Under the pieces are notes generated by a model that was not told the DNA's origin, ran no database searches, and saw only the letters and a program-made list of their open reading frames with translations. Below, one piece after another: positions 26,032 to 33,085 of a stretch of DNA of 43,693 bases. The translations under genes were made by a program, and so were the position numbers. This stretch comes from an uncultured bacterium. GTDB taxonomy: Bacteria > Bacillota > Negativicutes > Acidaminococcales > Acidaminococcaceae. The stretch's first letter is position 1. Every line of letters begins with the position of its first letter. The stretch spans positions 1-43,693 of the forward strand of contig CAJMQS010000019.1 in NCBI GenBank assembly GCA_905215645.1, in the 5' to 3' direction.

Positions 26032-26781
26032 TCAATTGTTATACGTATTCAGCTGGATGCTCCTGGGGTAGTCGTCGAACCAGAGATATTCCCCGTGGCC
26101 GATGGCGTAGGCGGCGAACTGGCCGGCTTTGGGAACATTCTGGAAACCGTAAGAAGCTGCAAAGTCTTCCAGGCTGCTGGCACAGCCCAGGCCCGACCGG
26201 TCGAACTTCCGGTCCCCTTCCCGGTAGATCCGGATGCGGCGGACCGTTTGATTTTCCAGGAATAGTTCCAGTCCCAGCCGGGTGTACTTCCATTTCTCAG
26301 CCACCACATGGCCGTTCCGGTCCTGGACCCGCTCCAGCCGGTCCGGGATGCCATAGGCAGCTTCTACGGCCCCTGCGGGGGTATCCAGCCCGATGCCTCC
26401 CACCGATTCATAATGCAAGGGTTCTGGGGTCCGGCTCAGGAGACGGCCCTTCTCTCCCCGATGGGGATCCCCGCCCAGGAACACATGGGCATGCCAGCTG
26501 TCCTTCTGGAGGCTTTCACAGACAAGGGGCAGTTCCCGGAGCCCTGCCGCTTCCCGGATCTTCACCCGGCAGCTGAAATCGCTGCTGCCGCCGGCCAGTC
26601 CGGCTACTTCTTCCACCGGGCAGCCGTTGACCGTATCTTCCCGGATATCCAGCACCACCTGGCCGGAAGCATCATACCATTTGCCCAGTACCTTGGCAGG
26701 CAGCCCCATGGCCAGCGCCTCTGCCGCCATCGATAGAGAAAGCCCCGTCACTAGGGTCAGCAGAACCTTTTTTCCATCCAT
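26032..26781 (-). CDS. Secreted protein of unknown function
   Basis: The 249-residue protein starts with a signal peptide (KKVLLTLVTGLSLSMAAEALA), so it should be exported. I do not recognise a catalytic motif. The C-terminal half (DTPAGAVEAAYGIPDRLERV ... GLELFLENQTVRRIRIY) recalls the small modules in which an exported protein's sequence contains a strand-helix-GxP turn, as in SmpA/BamE-like folds; this is a weak resemblance. It is a single gene, with an extended -10 (TGTTATAAT) at 26818-26826 and a hairpin downstream. Confidence 0.7.
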   Translation of the reverse strand: MDGKKVLLTLVTGLSLSMAAEALAMGLPAKVLGKWYDASGQVVLDIREDTVNGCPVEEVAGLAGGSSDFSCRVKIREAAGLRELPLVCESLQKDSWHAHVFLGGDPHRGEKGRLLSRTPEPLHYESVGGIGLDTPAGAVEAAYGIPDRLERVQDRNGHVVAEKWKYTRLGLELFLENQTVRRIRIYREGDRKFDRSGLGCASSLEDFAASYGFQNVPKAGQFAAYAIGHGEYLWFDDYPRSIQLNTYNN

Positions 26782-26817
26782 GATCCTTCCCCCGTTTCTG
26801 CAAGAAATTCCAAATCC

Positions 26818-26826
26818 ATTATAACA
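26818..26826 (-). promoter_or_regulatory. Extended -10 promoter of the secreted-protein gene
   Basis: The minus strand reads TGTTATAAT about 37 nt upstream of the ATG; no -35 match was found at 17 bp. Confidence 0.5.
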
Positions 26827-26856
26827 CGGAAAGAAAAGAATTTTCTGGATTCTCTT

Positions 26857-27681
26857 TCATTCTACCGGGATCCGGATCTCGGTGACATATTCCTCCGGAT
26901 TCCCGCTGAGGCCAGCATCGATCAGGGCGACTTCCCGGGAAAACCCCACAGGGTGCAGTTTCTTTTCGGTCAGGAAAGCCAACAGCTTCCGATACTGTTC
27001 CGGAGCCTCCTGGTGGCTGCCCTGGAACAGCAGCCGGACGCAGGGCTGGGACGGCAGCTCCAGGATCTCCCCTGCATACCGGTCCGCCGGGTCCAACTGC
27101 AGGAAAAGACCGTCATACTGGGTGAATTTCCCCGCCAGCAGATGGTCCGCGGTGATTCCCAGTCCCACTTTCCCCAGGAACACCAGGGCTTCCGGCTGTT
27201 CCTGTTCCAGCCGGCGGATGGGCCCTTCCAGTTCGTTCCCCTGGGGCATGGCCAGGGATTCCCGGACCCAGACCAGCCGCAGTGCCGGGCTTTCCGTCAG
27301 GGTGATCACCCCTTTGGTTCCATTCCTGGCTTCCTGCAGCTGTTCCAGCCGGCTGGTGATTTTCCCTTCGGCCAGTTCCAGTTCCCGGATCCGCCGGCGG
27401 ACTTCCTTCTGCTGCTGACGCAGACGGCCCTCCATCCAGGCCGGGTCCCGGTTCTCCAGGAAAGAACGGATCTGTTCCAGGGGCATATCCAGGGTCCGCA
27501 GGTAGCGGATGGTATTGAGCACCTCGAACTGGGCCAGGCTGTAGTAACGGTAGCCGCTGGCCGGATCCGTCCAAGCCGGGCGTACCAGGCCGATGGCTTC
27601 ATAATGGCGGAGGCTGCTTACACTGAGCCGGAAGAGACGGGCTGTCCGGCCGATGGAAAAGAGACTGCCTTTTTTATCCAT
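26857..27681 (-). CDS. MerR-family regulator with GyrI-like effector domain
   Basis: The 274-residue BmrR/BltR-type regulator has an N-terminal MerR winged helix (FSIGRTARLFRLSVSSLRHYEAIGLVRP, with the GYRYYSLAQFEVLNTIRYLR wing and second helix). A coiled-coil dimer helix (about 80-118) and a C-terminal domain (120-274) of the drug-binding GyrI-like type follow. It overlaps the upstream MATE transporter gene by 8 nt and has GAGG 7 nt before its ATG. It therefore probably senses a substrate of the pump and activates the shared promoter at 29038-29068. Confidence 0.88.
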   Translation of the reverse strand: MDKKGSLFSIGRTARLFRLSVSSLRHYEAIGLVRPAWTDPASGYRYYSLAQFEVLNTIRYLRTLDMPLEQIRSFLENRDPAWMEGRLRQQQKEVRRRIRELELAEGKITSRLEQLQEARNGTKGVITLTESPALRLVWVRESLAMPQGNELEGPIRRLEQEQPEALVFLGKVGLGITADHLLAGKFTQYDGLFLQLDPADRYAGEILELPSQPCVRLLFQGSHQEAPEQYRKLLAFLTEKKLHPVGFSREVALIDAGLSGNPEEYVTEIRIPVE

Positions 27682-29005
27682 GGGCCTGCCTCCTCAGTTT
27701 CTTGTAGAGCACCAGGCAGATCCCTACGGAGACCAAGGATCCACCGGCCGTGGCCAGGCCCATGGGCAGCAAGGTAGCGGGAAAGGCCTTGCTGGCAGCG
27801 TAGACCAGGGGAATACGGGCCAGGACAATGGAAATCACATTATGGAAAAAGGAAAATTCCGAACGGCCGCAGGCACAGAAATAGCCGCTGAAGCTGAAAT
27901 GGAGGCCGGCAAAGAGCACATCCACGATATAGCCCCTGAGATAAGGGGCTCCGGCGCTGATTACCTCTGGATCCGCGGTGAAAGCCCCTACGAAATAAGG
28001 AGCCGCCGGCTGCATCACCAGGATCATGAAGATCCCGAAGGCCGCAGCCGCCTTCAGGGAATCCTTCAGGATAGCCCGGGCCCTGTCTCCCTGATGGGCT
28101 CCGATATTCTGAGCTCCCAGGGCTGAAACGGTGCTCAGGAGAGAAGAAGGGACTAAGAATACGAAACTGATGATTTTTTCCACGATGCCCACCGCTGCCG
28201 CGTCGGTGATCCCCCGTTCATTGGCAATCACAGTGATGGCCAGGAAGGCCACTTGGATGAAGCCATCTTGGAGAGCGATGGGCACCCCGATCCGCAGCAG
28301 CTTCCGGATCATGTCCCCCCTGGGCTTCAGATACTCTTTCCGGAAGGTGATGCCCAGATGGTACCGGCGGATCATCACCAAGGAAATGATCACACTGATA
28401 GCCTGGGAAAGGGTGGTGCCCAGGGCGGCTCCTGCCGGCCCCATCTGAAAGGTCCCCATGAACAGAACATCCAGGAGGATATTGGCGGCGCAGGCGATGG
28501 CGATGAAGATCATGGGACTCCGAGAATTCCCCAATCCCCGGAAGATGGCACTGATGATGTTATAAGCGGTGATAAAGGGAATCCCCAGGAAACAGATGAC
28601 CAAATAATCCACCGTGCCGGGGATGGCCTCCGCCGGGGTGTGCATCAGGGATGCTATGGGCTGAGCCAGGAACGTAAGGAGAGCCGCCAGGACCAGACTG
28701 CACCCTAGGAAAAGGGTAACGGTGTTCCCAGTGGCCCAGGCTGCCTGTTCCCGTTTGCCGCCGCCCACGGCCTGGGCAATGGTCACGGTAGTCCCCATGG
28801 CCAGGCCCACCAGCATCACCGTCACCATATGCATCACCTGGCTGCCAATGGAAACAGCCGTGATACTGGCAGCTCCTTCGAACTGACCGATGATGAACAG
28901 ATCGGCCATCCCATACAAGGTCTGCAGAAAATAAGAACAAAGATAGGGCAGGGCGAACCGCCCCATGGTTTTCCAAACACTGCCCCGGGTTGCATCGATT
29001 TCCAT
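27674..29005 (-). CDS. MATE-family multidrug efflux transporter
   Basis: The 443-residue integral membrane protein shows twelve hydrophobic segments in two related halves, as in MATE (NorM/DinF-like) cation-antiport drug exporters. Typical family sequences include LPYLCSYFLQTLYGMADLFIIGQF near the N-terminus and AIFRGLGNSRSPMIFIAIACAANILLDVLFM at about 160-190. ATG 29005 has GGAGGAG 7 nt upstream; an extension to 29026 is open but has no better signal. The operon promoter has MerR-type architecture and the second gene is the cognate regulator. Substrates cannot be predicted. Confidence 0.92.
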   Translation of the reverse strand: MEIDATRGSVWKTMGRFALPYLCSYFLQTLYGMADLFIIGQFEGAASITAVSIGSQVMHMVTVMLVGLAMGTTVTIAQAVGGGKREQAAWATGNTVTLFLGCSLVLAALLTFLAQPIASLMHTPAEAIPGTVDYLVICFLGIPFITAYNIISAIFRGLGNSRSPMIFIAIACAANILLDVLFMGTFQMGPAGAALGTTLSQAISVIISLVMIRRYHLGITFRKEYLKPRGDMIRKLLRIGVPIALQDGFIQVAFLAITVIANERGITDAAAVGIVEKIISFVFLVPSSLLSTVSALGAQNIGAHQGDRARAILKDSLKAAAAFGIFMILVMQPAAPYFVGAFTADPEVISAGAPYLRGYIVDVLFAGLHFSFSGYFCACGRSEFSFFHNVISIVLARIPLVYAASKAFPATLLPMGLATAGGSLVSVGICLVLYKKLRRQAHG

Positions 29006-29037
29006 GGAAAAACTCCTCCATAACAAGATTTACTTAT

Positions 29038-29068
29038 ACAGTAAACCCTATAACGGTTGTAGAGTCAA
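29038..29068 (-). promoter_or_regulatory. MerR-type promoter and operator (19-bp spacer)
   Basis: TTGACT (29063-29068) and TACTGT (29038-29043) are 19 bp apart, the overlong spacing characteristic of MerR-activated promoters. The spacer is covered by a 21-bp imperfect palindrome at 29045-29065 (ACTCTACAAC-C-GTTATAGGGT, 8 of 10 positions symmetric). It lies upstream of the MATE-merR operon. Confidence 0.85.
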
Positions 29069-29069
29069 G

Positions 29070-29114
29070 AAAAAAAAGCTGTTGTATGCGTATGATTTTC
29101 ACGCATGCAACAGC
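29070..29114 (-). terminator. Terminator of the hemerythrin operon
   Basis: A 14-bp stem (GCTGTTGTATGCGT at 29078-29091 and ACGCATGCAACAGC at 29101-29114, one G-T pair) is followed on the minus strand by eight T. It separates the operon from the MATE promoter, and resembles the hairpins at 9-51 and 41008-41050 in arms and TTTTC loop. Confidence 0.9.
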
Positions 29115-29121
29115 CCCTTTA

Positions 29122-29682
29122 TCACAGATACTTCTTCTCCAATTTTTCCAAAATGGCCAGGTAATGATCCTGGACCCCTTTAACACTTTCTTCTTCTTCG
29201 AATTTCCGGCTCCGGGCATCGATGGCAGTCATGTCTTCCGGCGGCAACTGATTCTCGGCAAAGGTGTACACCACATTGTTTTCCTTTTCTACATGGCGTT
29301 TCAGCAACCGGGCATACCCCATGGCTTCCGTCAGGATATCCAGCTTGTATTCGGTCTTAGGTTCCTTTTCGTACTGGTCCAGTGCCGTAGCCAGGCTCAT
29401 CACATGGTCCCGTCCCAGGTCGTGCTCCACCAGCATCCCATGGGTCACCAAGTTATCCGCCACCCGGCCCAATTTGGCCACCATCACCGGGAACAGAAAC
29501 TTTTCTTCCTTCCCATGATGGTGTTTGTCCGCATAGTTCCGGATGAAATCCACCATCTCCCGGAAATCCCCCAGATCCACCGGCGCTCCTTCCAAGATCC
29601 CGATGCAGGCCTGACGGATCACTTCCAGCATCCGGCTGATGTTGTGATGTTCTTCTTTCATCAACTCAATACTGTAAGTCAT
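29122..29682 (-). CDS. Hemerythrin-domain protein
   Basis: The 186-residue cytosolic protein is a four-helix hemerythrin-like domain that should bind a di-iron centre. Candidate ligands are H12/H13 (KEEHHNI), H54-H56 with E60 (YADKHHHGKEEKFLFP), H81 and H87 (HGMLVEHDLGRDH), and the late His-Glu in LKRHVEKENNVVY. Related domains bind oxygen or NO, or repair iron-sulfur clusters when paired with a CxxC domain, as in RIC/ScdA/YtfE. The operon upstream encodes a separate CxxC protein (DUF1858), which supports such a role by inference. Confidence 0.9.
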   Translation of the reverse strand: MTYSIELMKEEHHNISRMLEVIRQACIGILEGAPVDLGDFREMVDFIRNYADKHHHGKEEKFLFPVMVAKLGRVADNLVTHGMLVEHDLGRDHVMSLATALDQYEKEPKTEYKLDILTEAMGYARLLKRHVEKENNVVYTFAENQLPPEDMTAIDARSRKFEEEESVKGVQDHYLAILEKLEKKYL

Positions 29683-29693
29683 ATTTCCCTCCT

Positions 29694-30302
29694 TCAGGCA
29701 GCTTTGGGACGGAGTACGTAATGGGTATGGTCTTCCTGTTCCAGAGTATAGCCGGTCTGTTCCAGCATCCCTTCCATCATGGCATCCCGCAGGATATAGT
29801 ACACCCGAGGGTCCACATCCGCCTCCTGCCAGTAAGCTCCATGGAGATCATCGGTCTGGTCCCAGGCAAAAGCATCGGGGTTCTGGTCGGTGACCTGGTT
29901 CACCCGGTCGCAGGGCATGCCATTGAGGAACGCGTCTTCGAAAGCCCGGTAGATGGCAGAAGCATCGGCATCCGCTCCCAGAGCCCGGCCCCGGCCCACT
30001 TCCCGGGCCAGTTTTTCCAGTTCCGGCAACAGATTGTCATTGTGGTGGAGCAGGGCGGAAACCAACTGGGCATAGCGGCCTTCCGCATCGTGGATCCGGC
30101 TCTGGAGCCAGCCATGGATGTTCATGGTATCGATCAGTTCGTCCAGGGGACGGGTTTCTTCCTTTACATAGTCGGCAGCCGGCTTATCTCCGGTGCCCCA
30201 GCCCTGGGCTTCCGCTTCTGCCGCGATCCGGGCGATGATGGCCTCCTGGAGCTGGATCTTGCCGTACAGCCAATGATGGATGGGTCCCAAAAATGCGCTC
30301 AT
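29694..30302 (-). CDS. Conserved hypothetical protein of the hemerythrin operon
   Basis: I do not recognise the family. The 202-residue soluble protein has a His-containing N-terminus (FLGPIHHWLYGKIQLQEAI), a helical middle (NIHGWLQSRIHDAEGRYAQLVSALLHH), and a C-terminal domain ending ILRDAMMEGMLEQTGYTLEQEDHTHYVL. The many His and acidic residues would allow metal binding, but no known motif is present. It lies between the DUF1858 and hemerythrin genes with short spacers (14 and 11 nt), so it probably acts with them. Confidence 0.75.
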   Translation of the reverse strand: MSAFLGPIHHWLYGKIQLQEAIIARIAAEAEAQGWGTGDKPAADYVKEETRPLDELIDTMNIHGWLQSRIHDAEGRYAQLVSALLHHNDNLLPELEKLAREVGRGRALGADADASAIYRAFEDAFLNGMPCDRVNQVTDQNPDAFAWDQTDDLHGAYWQEADVDPRVYYILRDAMMEGMLEQTGYTLEQEDHTHYVLRPKAA

Positions 30303-30316
30303 GGTCTCCCCTCCCC

Positions 30317-30529
30317 TCAGTCTTCCGCCAAAGCGGCGTTCACAGCATCAACCACCTTTTGCGGGTCCAGCCCATGGACAAAGGCAGCGTCATTCAGAGA
30401 TTCCATCTGGGAAGAGGGGCAGCCCAGGCAATGCATCCCCACAGCCTGGAGAGCCGGGATGGCTTCCGGATATTCCGCACAAATCTTGCCGACCAGCATT
30501 TCACCCGTGATTTTCTTTGTGTTTTCCAT
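30317..30529 (-). CDS. DUF1858 (hybrid-cluster-protein-associated) CxxC protein
   Basis: The 70-residue protein is a single DUF1858-type domain, the redox-disulfide domain often found with hybrid cluster protein. It has ITGEMLVGKICAEYPEAIPALQAVGMHCLGCPSS with C34 and C37 as the CxxC pair, plus C17. Related domains form the N-terminus of RIC/ScdA proteins. ATG 30529 has GGAGG 8 nt upstream; the frame is open to 30574 but that extension lacks a signal. It is the first gene of the three-gene operon. Confidence 0.85.
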   Translation of the reverse strand: MENTKKITGEMLVGKICAEYPEAIPALQAVGMHCLGCPSSQMESLNDAAFVHGLDPQKVVDAVNAALAED

Positions 30530-30576
30530 AATCGTTTCCTCCATTGTATGATGATTTTTGTTTTTCCCAATCAACA

Positions 30577-30640
30577 GGACCTAGCCTTGGGGCGGGTCCT
30601 TTCCATCGGCCATTAACCCTTGACAATTGACCTTTGACCG
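30577..30640. repeat. Short hairpin plus TTGAC heptamers in the DUF1858 leader
   Basis: Three tandem 7-mers (CTTGACA, ATTGACC, TTTGACC) occupy 30619-30639. Beside them is a hairpin with AGGACC/GGGTCCT arms (about 30577-30600). The arrangement matches a reduced form of the TGAC-heptamer elements. Confidence 0.55.
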
Positions 30641-30657
30641 ATTTTGTTCGTTGTTTC

Positions 30658-30675
30658 CTTACAGCTGTAAGTATA
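30658..30675 (-). promoter_or_regulatory. Promoter and palindromic operator of the hemerythrin operon
   Basis: A TATACT -10 (30670-30675) overlaps the perfect 14-bp palindrome CTTACAGCTGTAAG (30658-30671), which would cover the transcription start. The -35 region is poor. This position suits a repressor; the protein is unknown. Confidence 0.6.
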
Positions 30676-30679
30676 CCGG

Positions 30680-30718
30680 AGGAAAGAAAAAAGATATGTT
30701 GTTTAAACAACATATCTT
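30680..30718. terminator. 28-bp perfect palindrome terminator
   Basis: Positions 30691-30718 form a perfect palindrome with arms AAGATATGTTGTTT, followed on the minus strand by a T-rich tract (TTTTCTTTCC). It ends the HydE-like transcript; a T-rich tract on the plus side could make it bidirectional. Confidence 0.75.
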
Positions 30719-30729
30719 ACTTTTCTTTT

Positions 30730-31839
30730 TCAATTGTTTTCAGTGGGTTCCGCTTCTTCCGAAACAGCCGGTTCCTGTTCTGCCGGCTGGGGATCTTCCA
30801 CCCGGTTCTCGTAGAGGAGGGAGTCGCCCCGGCCCGGGGTCAGGGAATACCCGTAATTCTTCAAGTATCGGTACATGACCTCCACGGTGTGGAGCATCTT
30901 CTTTTTGGAACTGTGGTCCAGATCCCCGGGATCGGCCGGAGGCGTCATGGGCATCCGCAGTACATTGGCTCCGCTCTGGACGCTGAGGATCTGCCCGTGG
31001 GCGTGGATCCGCCGGAGGGACCAGGGCGCCACGATATTGGCCCGAGGAAACAGGATCCGCAGCACCGCTGTCAGCCGCAGATATTCTTCCAGGGCCATCC
31101 GATCCTGTTGACGGAAAGGAGTCCCGTCTTCCGGCAGGAAAGGAGTCAGGGTGATGGAATGAGGAGCCAATTCCTGGAGCAGGGTCAGATCCCGGACCAG
31201 GTATTCCGTCTGTTCATAGGGAGCCCCCACCAGGAAGCCGGTATCCGTTTCGTATCCCAGTTCCTTCAGGTCGTTCACACAGGCGATCTTGGTGGACAGG
31301 GCATGGGTGGGCGGATGGAGGCGAGAAAAATGCAGGGGATCCGCCGTCTGGAAGCTGAGGAAGTACCGCTGGGCCCCGGCCTGATGGAGCCGATGGTAGG
31401 ACTGCCCGCTCCGCTCTCCGATGGAAAGCCCCAGGGTGCAGTCCGGGAACTGCTTTTTTAAGTTCAGCAGCAGGTTGCACATGATCATATCCGTATAATA
31501 ATGGTCTTCCCCGCCCTGGAGGAGGAAAGACCGGATGCCCAGTTCGTATCCCAGGCCGCAGGCTCCCCGGATCTGTTCCCAATTCAGCCGGAACCGAGTC
31601 AGGTCGTTGTTTTCCGCCCGGCGCTGGCAGAACAGGCAGTTCTGGGGACAGTGGTTGGTGAATTCCAGTACCCCCTGGAAATACACTTTTCGATGGAATA
31701 CGAAATTCATGGCCTCCTGGGCCCCTCGGAACAGCTTGGCCCGGAGCAGAGGATCTTCCGTCAGCAGAAGTTCCTTATATTCCTCCTCCGTCAGAACGGA
31801 ATATTCCTTCAGCTTATCCACCAGATCCACGATTGCCAC
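30730..31839 (-). CDS. HydE-like radical SAM protein
   Basis: The 369-residue protein has the radical-SAM cluster motif C64xxxC68xxC71 (CPQNCLFC) in a BioB/HydE-like context. Sequences such as LQGGEDHYYTDMI, GLSIGERS and LHPPTHALSTKI match HydE, a maturase of the [FeFe]-hydrogenase H-cluster. The related PylB and unassigned paralogues are alternatives. No hydF, hydG or hydrogenase gene is in the window. The start is a GTG at 31839 with a weak AGAAAGAG site. The C-terminal tail (about 345-369) is low complexity and rich in Glu and Pro. A good promoter lies inside the upstream gene. Confidence 0.75.
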   Translation of the reverse strand: MAIVDLVDKLKEYSVLTEEEYKELLLTEDPLLRAKLFRGAQEAMNFVFHRKVYFQGVLEFTNHCPQNCLFCQRRAENNDLTRFRLNWEQIRGACGLGYELGIRSFLLQGGEDHYYTDMIMCNLLLNLKKQFPDCTLGLSIGERSGQSYHRLHQAGAQRYFLSFQTADPLHFSRLHPPTHALSTKIACVNDLKELGYETDTGFLVGAPYEQTEYLVRDLTLLQELAPHSITLTPFLPEDGTPFRQQDRMALEEYLRLTAVLRILFPRANIVAPWSLRRIHAHGQILSVQSGANVLRMPMTPPADPGDLDHSSKKKMLHTVEVMYRYLKNYGYSLTPGRGDSLLYENRVEDPQPAEQEPAVSEEAEPTENN

Positions 31840-31871
31840 CTGCTCTTTCTTTCGATTTTTCCTATTTTTAT

Positions 31872-31901
31872 ATTATAATGCCTGCTGGGCCTCATTGTCT
31901 A
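31872..31901 (-). promoter_or_regulatory. Promoter of the HydE-like gene
   Basis: TAGACA (31896-31901, 5 of 6) is 18 bp from a perfect TATAAT (31872-31877), which overlaps the stop codon of the ProX gene. Confidence 0.65.
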
Positions 31902-32394
31902 CCAAAGGCATGGCCGCCACATGGACGGGGGACCCTTTCTTTTCCAAAAGCCGCAGCAAATCCCTTGCCGCCAGATAAACTGTAGCCGTGTTCTCGTTGG
32001 GATGGATCCCGATCCGGCCCGCCCCTTCCAAGAACCGCCTGTCCAGGAAGAATTCCACCCGGTGCCCAGCATCGTTGAGCAACCCAAAAGGCGTCACTGA
32101 TCCAGGAGCCAGCTGCAGGAAGGAGGCCAACTCCGCTGGAGAAGCCAAGGAAAGCCGCCGTGTCCCCTGTTCCCTCTGGAAAGCCTTCAGATCCAGCCGT
32201 CCCTCCCCCTTCATCGTGATCAGTCCATAAAACCTTTTTTTATCGTCCCGCACAAATAGATTGCAGGCCAGATCTTCTGGATACGGCAGCGCAAGGGAAT
32301 GGGTCCCTTCCATAGTAAAGACCGGAGGGTGTTCCGTCACGGCAAAGGGAATCCCTTCTTCTTCCAGCAGCCGGTAAATCGCCTCTTTTTCCAT
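31873..32394 (-). CDS. Prolyl-tRNA editing deacylase family (ProX/YbaK)
   Basis: Free-standing editing domain that deacylates mischarged tRNA, for example Ala- or Cys-tRNA(Pro). The 173-residue length and sequence blocks (FAVTEHPPVFT, NLFVRDDKKRFYGLITMKG, GSVTPFGLLND, VEFFLDRRFL, HPNENTATVYL) match the PrdX/ProX subfamily; the conserved Lys is in RDDKK. The exact mischarged substrate is not predictable. ATG 32394 follows GGAAGGGG. A tRNA-Ser gene and its terminator lie just upstream. Confidence 0.88.
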   Translation of the reverse strand: MEKEAIYRLLEEEGIPFAVTEHPPVFTMEGTHSLALPYPEDLACNLFVRDDKKRFYGLITMKGEGRLDLKAFQREQGTRRLSLASPAELASFLQLAPGSVTPFGLLNDAGHRVEFFLDRRFLEGAGRIGIHPNENTATVYLAARDLLRLLEKKGSPVHVAAMPLVDNEAQQAL

Positions 32395-32412
32395 CCTGGC
32401 CCCTTCCTTTCA

Positions 32413-32445
32413 GAAAAAGAAAAAAGGCTGTCCGCTAAGACAGCC
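32413..32445 (-). terminator. tRNA-Ser terminator
   Basis: GGCTGTC (32445-32439) pairs with GACAGCC (32432-32426), followed on the minus strand by TTTTTTCTTTTTC. It lies 9 nt after the CCA end of the tRNA. Confidence 0.9.
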
Positions 32446-32454
32446 CTTCGGTTA

Positions 32455-32543
32455 TGGCGGAAGGGGTGGGATTCGAACCCACGGTCCCTTGCAGGATCGC
32501 CAGTTTTCAAGACTGGTGCCTTAAACCGCTCGGCCACCCTTCC
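32455..32543 (-). tRNA. tRNA-Ser (anticodon UGA)
   Basis: An 89-nt cloverleaf including encoded CCA: acceptor GGAAGGG/CCCTTCC, D arm GCCGAGCGGTTTAAGGC, anticodon stem CCAGT/ACTGG with loop CTTGAAA (anticodon TGA, reading UCA and related Ser codons), a long class II variable arm, and T arm GTGGG TTCGAAT CCCAC. Discriminator base is G, as for tRNA-Ser. The promoter at 32561-32589 is near consensus. Confidence 0.95.
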
Positions 32544-32560
32544 ATGTATAGAACAGATTA

Positions 32561-32589
32561 AGTATAGCGTAGGGGGGTGGGATTGTCAA
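32561..32589 (-). promoter_or_regulatory. tRNA-Ser promoter
   Basis: A perfect TTGACA (32584-32589) is 17 bp from TATACT (32561-32566), about 18 nt upstream of the mature 5' end. Confidence 0.85.
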
Positions 32590-32595
32590 GGTTCC

Positions 32596-33072
32596 TTATT
32601 TTTTCTCCCGGCTGCATTTCTCCGCATCCATGGCCAAGGCGAACATGAGCACATGGAGGGCGTCAGCCGGATTGCCGATATCCAGTACATAAGTATCGGA
32701 CAGATGGAACAATTCCTTGCCGATGGTGGCGACCCAATTGCCCCGGGCATCCCGGATGGTGTAATCCCATTCCAGGAAATTCCCATCCACCTTCCAGCCG
32801 TTGAAATTGATGGCGAATTTGGGAGAGAACAAGGATAGCTTCTTGCTGATCCGTCCGATGTATCGTCCGCCTTCATACAGTTCGAACTTGGGCAGGAAGG
32901 TGATGATTTTTTCTTTCACCAGGCCCAGTTCATGGCCCTGGGGATCGCAGATCTTCAGGCAGTGCCCCCAGGCCAGCTGCCCTTTCACCACAAAGACTGT
33001 ATTGCCGTTTTCGTCGTAGATATCATAACTGTCGAACCAGGAAAAGATCCGTTGGCGGAACAAGAGCTTCAC
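32596..33072 (-). CDS. LURP-one-related (YxjI-type) protein
   Basis: The 158-residue protein is of the LOR family, a beta-barrel fold related to tubby and phospholipid scramblases: it has short repeats such as RQRIFSWFDSYDIYDENGNTVF, KGQLAWGHCLKICDPQG, KFELYEGGRYIG and WVATIGKELF. Cellular role is unknown in bacteria. The start is GTG 33072 with AAAGGAGG 7 nt upstream. An open frame to 33123 exists only because it runs into repeat copy C, whose boundary touches the ribosome binding site. It lies downstream of coaBC. Confidence 0.85.
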   Translation of the reverse strand: MKLLFRQRIFSWFDSYDIYDENGNTVFVVKGQLAWGHCLKICDPQGHELGLVKEKIITFLPKFELYEGGRYIGRISKKLSLFSPKFAINFNGWKVDGNFLEWDYTIRDARGNWVATIGKELFHLSDTYVLDIGNPADALHVLMFALAMDAEKCSREKK

Positions 33073-33085
33073 GGCCGCACCTCCT

